Shown one piece after another: positions 54,852 through 64,000 of a DNA stretch of 64,000 bases. The notes under the pieces are model-generated. The model worked only from the letters and a program-made list of their open reading frames with translations, ran no database searches and was not told the origin of the DNA. The DNA is taken from assembly GCA_023213395.1 (NCBI GenBank), contig CM041465.1, forward strand, positions 9,734,001 to 9,798,000, given 5' to 3'. The DNA is from Cycas panzhihuaensis. Taxonomy: Eukaryota; Cycadophyta. Within the stretch, counting starts at the first letter, position 1. Each line of letters begins with the position of its first letter. The position numbers were made by a program, and so were the translations under genes.

Positions 54852-57180
54852 TGGAAGGATTTCCTTCAAATTGGGAATATCATGCATACATCTCTAAGTC
54901 TTACCAACCACCCACTTCTTTCCAAGGGCCTATCCAAGAGGGTGAGGACCCTATCTTCTACCAGGGTGACTAAGAGCACCCACAAGTCCATCACCTCTCC
55001 ACTCATGAAGTGGAAGCATCTTCTCCCTTGGCGTATCACCACCCTGGTGGTGATCCTCATGAGGATTGCCCTATGGGGTCTGCCTCATATGAGGACCCAT
55101 CAACCTTATATGATTAGGTGGATACCCCTCCCGTAGACATGGTGGAAGTGCTCAACTAGTGCTTCCAAGTTGCTAGCCTCTAATCATTCCCAAAGTGGTT
55201 GGATAACATCTTGCGAAGCATAACACTTCCTTCCTCCACATCTGCACTCCCACATTCATCCCGTTCGACTACCTTACCCACAACAAGGGCATCTTTCATT
55301 GTGTCTTCTTCCCCTTATGGTCCATGTTCCTTAGGGACCACCCAAGGCATACCCTCTTCCCAACTTGGGTTGAGTATGCCTCCCTCTAGCCAAACAACTA
55401 TACCCCGACTGACCATAGTTTATCTGCGACCTATTAGATCTAGGGGACCCATATATCCCCCTACTTCTAGCCACATGGGACCAATCCCCATACATTCCCA
55501 AGCTCAACCTAAGGATCCTTCCCTCTATGTACCCCTGGGATATACTTCTTATCCATGGGGGCATGGTAAAGGGAATACCCTTCCTATTTATAGAGTGGAT
55601 CCTTTGCATCCATATGGCGTTGCACTACCTATAGGCAGCCCATATAGGCAAAATCTAGTTCCATACCATTCTATCCCATCCTCTTACACTCCTTCTTATG
55701 TGGTGCCTTCACAAGGAGGACAAGCCCTCTCCCAAGGCACCCGCCCTCAAGTCCCCTTTTAATAAGGGGTGTATCCTTAAGGGGAGATGGGTCCCTCATA
55801 CCCATATGCTCATCTTCTAATCCCTTCAAATGCAGGATTTTTTTCCTCCTATCAAATGGGAGGATGTGCGTATCCACTTTCAAACCAAGCCTCCTAAGAA
55901 GGATTCAAGCAAACTTGCCCACCTCCTCCTCTATCTTTCATTGATCCTATGGTCCAATCAAGGGCACGCCCCTTCATGGATTATAGATCAACTCCTTTGT
56001 TTATTGAGGCACTAAGAACTAACTTACTGCCTCATCCTCCCAAGGTTTCCAAATTCGATGGGACCTCTTTGCAAGACCCAACAGAGCACATTAGAAGTTT
56101 TTCTATGGCTTGCATTGATTATTAGGCATACAACCATATCCTAATGAAACTTTTTCTACTCTCTCTCCAAAGCAATACCCTCAAATAGTTTTATCACCTT
56201 CCTACATAATCTATCCACTCATTCCAGCAACTTGTTGATGACTTTATTAATTATTTTGATGTAGCTCGTACCTTCGAGAGTGGAATGAAGGCTCTCTTGT
56301 CTCTTAAACAAGGTCACGATGAGATGAATCCTGATTTTGTAAGACATTTCTATGATCTTCTCCACTCCACAAAGGTAACCTTGCTCGAGGAGTTAAAGAG
56401 AGATCGTTTTGTTAATGCCCTTTGCCCTAAAGTCTATGTTGAAGTCATCAAGATGGAGGCGACAATATGTGACTCTTCTGTAGCCAAGTTCTTGGCTTTT
56501 TAGGCCATTGAGATCCAAGCAGGTCTTAAGAAGCCTCTTAGTTCCTCATACTTGTGTGAGGCACCTCCTCCATCTCGCGATACCAAAATCCAATAACCTC
56601 CTAGGTCTTCATCTCATCTAATAGAGAAGACCTTGGATCCCCTAACTTCCGCTATACATTCTTTTGAATGTACGATGAAGGAGCTTAAACTCCAAGCCCC
56701 TCCATCGCCCACTTCCCACCAACCTGTCCATCAAACCTCTTAAGCCACACCTCCCAAGGGTAGTAATACCTAACCTTCTCAAACAAGGAAGATAGATTCT
56801 TCCTTAAAGAATAAGTGGTATTTTGTTCATGGGGAATGCTTTCACGAGGACTCTCAATGTAGGGCCTAACACTCCAAAGCCTCCCCACATCATGACTCCT
56901 CCCTTAAATGGCCATCTAGACCCAACCTAGACCAGTCCATCCATAAGGATCCTTTCCTAAAACATGGGAAACACGATCACAACACCCAACAAAAAGGGAA
57001 TCGAGATAGAGGAAGATCCCCCAACCCTTGCCCTGTGTAAGTTAAAGGGAAGGGTGCAAGGAACTCTTCCTCTTCTTCTGGATCCCCTAATCACCACCGA
57101 ACTCCGTCCCCCTCTTAATCCTAAAACAAGGGAAAGAGGGTTATTCAAATGCTTGAGACCACACCTTTATATGCCTTGAC
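54852..57180 (+). pseudogene. gag: C Gag, decayed
   Basis: The ATG at 54852 opens MEGFPSNWEYHAYISKSYQP, aligned with the B gag start. Stops follow within 45 codons. The Pro-rich linker is open at 55199-55762 (GYTSYPWGHGKGNTLPIYRV). The core at 56040-56520 encodes IHSFQQLVDDFINYFDVART and NALCPKVYVEVIKMEATI. The knuckle near 56815-56860 reads FVHGECFHEDSQC, so the first Cys is lost. The C-terminus is broken by several stops. Confidence 0.85.
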
Positions 57181-57279
57181 CTAGTCCAAAGTAGCCATAG
57201 AAGTAACTGGTACTTCTTCTTCTACTCCTCATCTTGACCCTCCTCTGGAAATCCCTCCTCCAGAGATCCCCCTACTTCC

Positions 57280-57960
57280 CAAGACCATTCTTATACATCC
57301 CAGTCATTACAATTTTTGAAGGGTACTTTCCCATCCTATTGTGAAGGGGAAGCCCTTCTCTATCATTGATGAGCTCCACACCGTGGCCACGAGGATGTCC
57401 ATGATGGATTTCTTGAAAAGCTATCTAGAGCAATGCACTCTTCTCCTAGAAACCTTAGGGTTGGTCGATGCTTCGGTTCACGCCTTGGGTGTTGCCCCAA
57501 GCCGTGAATCCATCATCTCTTTCAACCTTAAGGATCTCCCTCCAACCAGTGAAAGGGAATGTCAATGGCACTACCCTTTCACCATATCTATAGACACACC
57601 TGAATGCACCATTCAAAGGATCATTATAGACAATGGTTCTTTCATTAATGATATGCCCTTATGCATCATGCAAGAGTTAGGTATATCAACCTTTGAACTA
57701 GTTCCATGGCATTGTTAAGGCTACGATGGTAGTGAAAAGACACCCTTGGGATCAATGTCTATTCCTCTTACCCTCAAGGATAAAACTGTCCTCACCAATA
57801 TCATAGTCCTCAATGTAGACATAGACTACGACCTCTTGTTGGGATGCCCATGGCTCGACCAAATGGGAGCCATGTACTCATCTCGTTGGGGGCAACTTAA
57901 ATTCATCCATGAGGTGCAAATGAAGGTTGTCTTCTAGGAGCCTCCTCCCACTAAAAAATC
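57280..57960 (+). pseudogene. C protease
   Basis: 57341-57718 encodes GKPFSIIDELHTVATRMSMM, FTISIDTPECTIQRIIIDNG and MPLCIMQELGISTFELVPWH; the Asp of IIDNGS is kept. A stop at 57716-57718 is followed in another frame by VDIDYDLLLGCPWLDQMGAM. The two halves are thus in separate frames. Confidence 0.85.
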
Positions 57961-58689
57961 CCATCAACCTTGTCAAGCAGTTCATGACTAAGCAAAAGGA
58001 GATAAGGGCCCTTCTGCCCATGCTTCCACTTACTCTATCAACATTCTTGGTTTGCCTTGTTCCAAAGAAGGCCCTTCCCCTTCTTCCTCGAACCTTATCC
58101 GTTTTGCCCCTATTGGTATAGGGAGTTATGGGTACCTCATCGTGCTTAGTAACGATGAGTCCAATGGTGAGGATGAGGACTTCCCTCATCCCATATCCCT
58201 CCTAAACATGAGTAGGAAGGTGCTCTCTCCATTTCAGGTCCTGAACTAAAACCTCTTCTATCAAGGAGCCTAGTCCTCCTCCTGAATCGCATGTCATTGC
58301 TCTTATCTCTTATGCGATCTCCCATACCACCTCATCTTCCACTTTATTACCCTTTACGAGTGATGAGACGAGGTAACCTCTTGTCACCTATCACAAGAGG
58401 TCACCTTCTGACTCTTCCAAAGAGTTTGTTGACTACATTGAGTGGTGGGTTGACCACTATGGTCCCGTCTCTTCTTATACTCCTCATCCCTCATCTTCTG
58501 AAAGTGTGATCATCCATAGGATAGACTGCTTTGAGGATGACAAGGCCTTACTAGAGCACTTAGTGGGCTCTATGCCTAATCTCCCTCCTAGTCAACATAA
58601 ACTTGGTCACCAAAAGATCTTAGCTATTGGGTCGCCCTTAGCTGACCCAAACCCATCTTCTTCTTCTTTGCCCCCTCCTATTAACTAAG
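57961..58689 (+). pseudogene. C protease-RT linker
   Basis: It is decayed coding sequence like the B linker. Recognisable parts are FAPIGIGSYGYL (about 58110) and IIHRIDCFEDDKALLEHLVG with HQKILAIGSPLADP (58506-58660). It has no known catalytic role. Confidence 0.75.
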
Positions 58690-59640
58690 CCCCCCTTCGC
58701 TTCAAGGAAGGGAATGCCATGTGCATAGGGGCAACCAAGGACATATAGTTAATCCTGGTAAAGTCATCAAGGTGGAAGTGGGATGTTCTCATAATGAAAT
58801 GAAGGAATACACCCTTCTTTTCCAGGAATTCCATGATGTTTTCGCATGGGACTACTTTGACATGAAGGGAATAGACCCTTCTATTGTCACCCACAACCTC
58901 ACTACCATTCTGGGTGCTTCCCCTATGGGTAAAAACAACACTCTCTTGATCCTAAACTTTCAACTTCTGTGAAGATGGAAGTTGAGAAACTCCTAGGCAT
59001 GAGGTTAATCACTTCCATCAACTATCCCAAGTGGGTATTGAATATCGTTCTTGTTGCTAAAAGGAATGGGACGATTCATATATACGTTGACTTTCATGAT
59101 ATTAACAATGCATGTCTTAAGGATAACTTTTCTCTTCCCTTCATCAATTAGATCATTGATCGAATAATCGAATTTGAAGTCATGTCCCTCATGGATGACT
59201 TCTCTGGATACAAACAGATCTAGATCTCCCCAGAAGACCATCATAAAACAACCTCCACCACTCCTTGGGGTACCTTCACTTACAAAGTGATGCCCTTTGG
59301 GCTCAAGAATGTAGGCACCACTTATCAAAGGCAATACAATTTGTCTTTTATGACCTCATCAACAAAACCCTCAAGGTTTTCATGGACAACATGATGGGCC
59401 TTTCGCATATAAGGGCCCACCATCCTAGTGATTTATGAGCCATCTTCAGTTGATGTCGCAAATACCATGTAAGCCTAAACCCTCTTAAATATGTATTTGT
59501 CATGATAGCTGGAAACCTCCTTAGTTTCTTTGTTTTAAAACAAGGTATCCAAATTGATCCCAACAAAATCAAGGCCATCCTTGACATGCCTCCCCCAAGA
59601 CCCAACGATAAATCAAGTCATTTCTGGGTAGATTAGGCTT
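58690..59640 (+). pseudogene. C reverse transcriptase, active site damaged
   Basis: It encodes IKVEVGCSHNEMKEYTLLFQ, FAWDYFDMKGIDPSIVTHNL, MEVEKLLGMRLITSINYPKW and IYVDFHDINNACLKDNFSLP. Stops lie near 59150 and 59220. The catalytic box reads VFMDNMMG (about 59385): the second Asp of the DD pair is Asn. The domain would be inactive even without the stops. Confidence 0.88.
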
Positions 59641-60260
59641 TCTTAGGCATTTCTTGGTAAACTTCGCCATAAATGCAAAACCACTCACTAACCTATTGAA
59701 GAAAGGGGCCCTATTCACTTAGTCTCTGAAGACCTAGGAAGCCTTTGAGGAGCTCAAAAGAGCCCTAGATTTTACCCCAACTTTAGTGCCCCCTCTCTTC
59801 GATAGATCTTTTATCATTTATACCTCATCTACCAATGAATCCTTGGGGGCCATGCTCACCCAGGAGGATGAATCGGGAATTGAGAGAGCCATCTACTTCA
59901 TCAATCACACCCTAGTTACTGCTAAACTTAACTACTCCCCTACTGAGAAGGAGTGCCTCACCTTGATGCACGCTGCTAATAAGTTTAAGCACTACTTGCT
60001 TGGAAACACTACTCGAGTGATCGTCCAATTTGATCCCTTGAGGTATTTGCTAACCCAATCTGACTTGATAGGTAGGACTGGCAAGTGGGTCATCCTCCTT
60101 TAGGAATTTGATCTTTAAATTGTTAATAGGAAATTAAAGAAAGGGATGGTATTTACTAAACAACTAGTTGACACCCTCATCCCTAACTCTTCTAATGCCC
60201 CTGTTGATGACTCCCTGCTAGACAAGTCCATTTTTGCTATTCAAAACTCGTCTCTGCATA
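59641..60260 (+). pseudogene. C RNase H
   Basis: 59786-60103 is open and encodes YTSSTNESLGAMLTQEDESG, LNYSPTEKECLTLMHAANKF and KHYLLGNTTRVIVQFDPLRY. The connection to integrase follows in broken frames. It aligns with B2 41500-41200. Confidence 0.85.
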
Positions 60261-61521
60261 CATTGACTGATAGTGAGTGGTATGGGGATATTGTGTGATA
60301 CCTTGCTGAGCAGCAGTATCATCCCAATGTTAGTGATAAGGTTAGGTCACACATTCAGGCTATTATCAGGCTGTACTTCCTTATGGAAGAGGTATTGTAC
60401 AAGAGGTCTTCTGACAGGATCCTCCTCCGCTGCATCAATCCCAACGAGGTGGGCTAGATACTTCATGAATGCCATAATGACATTTGCAAGGGCCATTTTG
60501 GGGGCCAATCCATAGCCCAGAGGATCCTTCACATGTGTTATTATTTGTTGTCCCTCTTTAAAGATGCCCATGCCTATGCCTTGTGATATCGTAGGTGTTA
60601 AGAGCATTCCAATGTCATCTATTTGCCTTATGATGCCTTGCATCCCATTATATCTCCATGGCCTTTCTTTTAATGGGGATTAGACCTCATTGGGGCCATA
60701 GCTGGCCTTCTTCATCATAGAACAAGTTCATCTTGACTGTAATAGAATACTTTAATAAATGGGCTAAAGTGGTCCCCTTATCCTCTACTCCTGGTAAGAT
60801 GATAGCAACCTTTTTCTACCAACATATTATTTGTCTATTTGGGGTTCTCAATGTCTTAGTCACATATAACGGAACACCCTTTTGTAATAAGGAGATGGAT
60901 GAGCTTTCTGAGAGATTTAAGATATCACATAAAACTTCCTCTCCCTATTACCCCTAGGCCAATGGCTAAATAGAATCTTTTAACAAAACCCTCATAAACA
61001 TCTTGAAGAAAACTATCACCCAATCTTAAAAAGATTGGCAGCTTTAACTTCCTTCCATCCTATGGGCATACCATACTTCCATCTACATAACTATAGGGAT
61101 GACCCCATTCTCCTTGGTGTATGGAACTGAGGTGGTCCTCCCATTGGAAGTTGAAATCCCTTCTTTGTGAGTTTCTCTTTGGGGTCTTGTTGACAAGGAG
61201 TCCTATTGTCAGGCTCGCCTCCTAGACCTCGAAGCTTTGGATGAGAAATGATTGATTACATATCAAGCGAATCTCACCTCTAAAGCTAGGGCACAAAGAA
61301 CGTATGATAAATACCTTCGCCCTCACCCTTTGCATCATGGGGACCACGTCCTCAAGTTGGAATATCTCCATGATCGCTTGTCCAAATTCAGACCTAAATG
61401 GGTTAGTCCTTTTTTCATTCTTGAAAGCCTCAATAACAATGCCTACAAGATCACAACTTTGGAGGGTCTTGAATTTGAGAAAGTTGTTAAGGATAAGTTC
61501 CTGAAGAAGTTCTATGTGTGA
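60261..61521 (+). pseudogene. C integrase, decayed
   Basis: The zinc-binding part reads CHNDICKGHFGGQSIAQRIL, with a stop and loss of the last Cys pair. The first Asp is kept in GLDLIGAI (about 60680). The second Asp is Tyr in LVTYNGTPF. The Glu survives in IESFNKTL after two stops (about 60955-60980). The C-terminal part is open at 61252-61521 with WVSPFFILESLNNNAYKITT and ends LKKFYV. Dead by residue loss as well as stops. Confidence 0.87.
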
Positions 61522-61952
61522 CTATCCCTACTCCTGAGTAGGCCAGGCACACCAATTCCTCTTTTCTTTCTCTGAAATGAGCCTAAACTACCACTCTAAG
61601 CACGTCCCCATTCCCCATGACCACAGGTGGAGTGGCTACTTAGGGTGGCTTCCATATCTTTACAGCTTCCTCCTATGGCATCTTTTATTTCCCTCTTAAG
61701 GGAAAACTTTCCTCTTAGTTGGACGTGTAGGCTTCCGTTGCTCCTGAGCCTGGAAATGCACCCCAACTAGGACCACATGCTTGAGTACCCATACTCTCCC
61801 TTTGTCGATGCTTCCTTTGCATATTCGCTATGCTCCTTTGACAGATATGCATGGCCCTCCATCTCTTAGCCTCACACGTGTTTATCACCTACACTCATGG
61901 TGGTCGTGTGTGCTCGCTACGAGTGTGGTCCTGCATGAAAGGAAGTGTAGAA
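61522..61952 (+). other. C sequence after pol
   Basis: Non-coding tail matching the B2 segment 39450-39834 read on its - strand (for example gcctaaactaccactctaag and gtggtcgtgtgtgctc). It is cut by the B3 insertion before the expected antisense gene. Confidence 0.6.
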
Positions 61953-64000
61953 TCGACGCTTGCTACTGGGATAACCGCCCGATAAGCGCGGGGAGAGATG
62001 GTGACGAAAGCAGAGGGAAGTGGAACCTACAAGGCAAGCAACTACACGCAGGCGCCTGCAAGGCGTCGGAGCGCGAGTTCGGGATCTGCAATGGAGTATG
62101 GCTACTACTGGGTGACCCTTCACCGCCTTGAGCGAAGGGCGAAGATACGTAGGACGAACCCGGCCGACTGGGAGTAGGCCCCTCCCACCCTTGGGTGGCG
62201 GAAGGAGAGAGAAAGAACCTAACAAGGATAGGCCAAGAACAATCCGACGCAATCTAACCGGGTACACGAGCGACGTGAAGCAAGAGCTCAAGGCTAAGGA
62301 AGAGGGAGGAAGGGTAAGGGAGAAGAAGACTCCTACAACCTTTCCTACGAATAACAAAGTACATGCAACAAGGCAAACAAATTGCAAACTAATACAAAGG
62401 CAATTTTCCCTTTAATCTTTCGATGTTCTAATTACTAGGAAAAGAATAAAAGAAGGAAAAAGACCAGGGTAGCGAAGGGGAACGGAGCGTGCACCGGGCC
62501 AAGGCGTGAGAGATGGCGAGCCTTTGGGAGGAGCACCCAACCACCAAGCATGTCTGGGATGTGAGATGTAGTGGCAAGAAAAGGGGCTTCCTTACCTTCC
62601 CGGAAAAGTAAATGCGATAATCAAGGAAGGAAAGAAACGCTAACTAGCAAATGAGATAGCATAAAATATGACACATGCAAGGGACGCCACGGTGGAAGGG
62701 GCAACGGCAACGTTCTCCGGCCCCGTACATTGTAAGCAACAAAGGTCTCCCCCTGCCGAGGGGAGACACCTATATGCAACACAAAGATCTAGCAATATAT
62801 GTCTAACAACATAAACGAGAGTCTAAATGTACATGCATCGTGTTAGTCCAATAAGGAAAATATCAAAGAAGAACGATCCAAATGAAAGGAAACAACAAGG
62901 TAAGCCTCGAGTGGCCTCACCCGCAAATGGTGCTCAAACCTCTCCCCAAGAGCCACGGGCGAGGAGAAAGTCAAGACTCAAGGCCGGAAAACTACCGCAA
63001 GAAGGGGCAAGAAAGACCCAAAGACACCCACGGGAACCGGATGCTACGGGAGCAAACCGTAACCGGGAGCAAAGGTGGAGCAAGAACCCGCTTGGGGCCT
63101 ATGGATGGCACCCAAACTCGAATGAAGGATCCCAAATCAGCGCAACTTGTGACAATGGTTTGGGCAACCAAGGGGAGCCTTGAACCCTTGTTTGCAAGCC
63201 AAGAGTAGCACGGGCGAGAGGGAGGCTTTGAGGGCTTTGAGCCGCTGGGAGCGTGGAAGGTGGTGCGAATCCACCCAGCCTCTGTCCAAAGCCTATGCAA
63301 CCCTCAACGCCACGCTTTGACAAAGAAACGCAGTAAGAAGCAGAGGGAGAGTGGTACAGCCCTCAAGAGGGAGGAAAACCAACTCTCAAGCAACAAATGA
63401 AAACAAATAAGTCAAGTGTAGATATCACCAAAAACAAATACAAAGTGAAGAGTACTGAAAGGGAGGCAAGGGATTTGCTCGGTAGAAAGGCCAAGAAGGG
63501 CCGGAACAAGCCCCAGATCTGAATAGAGCAGCTGTGGGGCCCTGCTATGGAGGTGGAATGGAAACACTGCAAACGGGAGCTCGTGGTGCCTGGTAGAAAA
63601 TAGTGAAACCGCTTCAAAGGAGCCCTCTCCAAGGCTTGAGGGCCGAGAGAATGTCTCAGCCAAGCCAAAGGAGAGCTGGGCGCTGTATGAAGAGTGCAGG
63701 TCCAGTTGTTGCAGCAAACAGCAGAAGAGAGCAGAGCAGGAGAGTGTTCCTCTTGAGAGTCAATCCAAAAGTGAGCCAAAAAAGATCCTTAGAGAGAGCC
63801 AAAAGATGTTTAAGTACTAAAGCAAAACCCTAAAGTACGCGAATAGGGCACGGCTGGAAGGGAAAAAAGGCGCGAACCACGTGGCAGTTTCGCAATAAAT
63901 GCGAAATTGCCACGGCGGATTTAAAAAAACAAACAGAGACAGTCGTCTGGCGGAAACTTTAGCGGTCATGAATATTCCAGTGATGCTGCGAAAATTCAGG
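61953..64000 (-). repeat. B3 left LTR, running off the window
   Basis: It starts tcgacgcttgctactgggata, matching the B LTR start with TG changed to TC, and follows the B1 LTR more closely than the B2 LTR. It reaches the 20-bp array region (63930-64000). About 0.5 kb of LTR and any internal part lie to the right. The target duplication cannot be checked. Confidence 0.88.

Larger units (their letters stand above)
51338..61952 (+). mobile_element. Tat-lineage element C, old, 3' part displaced by B3
   Basis: It has a 5' LTR of 3.26 kb, a Tat primer-binding site, then gag, protease, RT, RNase H and integrase on the + strand in the same order and with the same motifs as B2 but clearly diverged. 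LTR start, 20-bp array, telobox pair and primer-binding site line up with B2. Stops and damaged catalytic residues show that it is dead. Its antisense gene, second RNase H and 3' LTR are not in the window because B3 begins at 61953. Confidence 0.88.

Overview
The window is plant nuclear DNA made almost entirely of nested LTR retrotransposons. I see no host gene, rRNA, tRNA, CRISPR array or bacterial feature. The evidence for a plant is the set of Ty1/copia and Ty3/gypsy polyproteins, primer-binding sites matching plant initiator tRNA-Met and the tRNA-Arg-type site of Tat elements, 5-bp target duplications, telobox motifs in the LTRs, and heavy CG-to-TG/CA decay. I cannot name the species. Long Tat elements with LTRs of 2.5-3.3 kb suggest a large seed-plant genome.

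Layout. 1-1150: gag remnant of an old Tat element (E, + strand). About 1150-18177: an old, AT-rich Tat element (D, - strand). It holds a probable 3' LTR ending at 4226, a tandem array, and a decayed antisense gene at 17600-18060. Inside D lies a copia element (4921-16805, - strand), and inside its integrase gene lies a complete but decayed gypsy chromovirus A1 (7097-13828, + strand, target duplication tctag). 18183-32160: Tat element B1 (- strand, duplication catag), which lost RT, RNase H and most of integrase. 32225-50492: chromovirus A2, internally deleted, split by Tat element B2 (32626-49221, - strand, duplication gaaag). 51338-61952: an older Tat element C (+ strand) with a 3.26-kb 5' LTR and decayed gag-pol. 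61953-64000: an LTR of a third B copy (B3), which runs off the right edge.

How the B elements work. Sense transcription runs on the - strand from the right-hand LTR through gag, protease, RT, RNase H and integrase. Beyond integrase lies a separate gene on the opposite strand, with its own TATA box, a palindrome block, a first exon resembling the plant mobile domain (PMD), a short AT-rich intron and a coiled-coil second exon. Past that gene, on the sense strand next to the 3' LTR, is a second archaeal-type RNase H with a complete DEDD set in B2. This antisense gene, with its intron and its palindromic upstream region, is the most interesting feature. A decayed relative of it in the older element D shows that it is an old part of this lineage.

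Insertion order read from nesting: E before D, then copia, then A1; D before B1; A2 before B2; C before B3. All coding regions carry stops or frameshifts, but B2 keeps long open RT-RNase H, integrase, gag-core and second RNase H frames and is the best preserved Tat copy.
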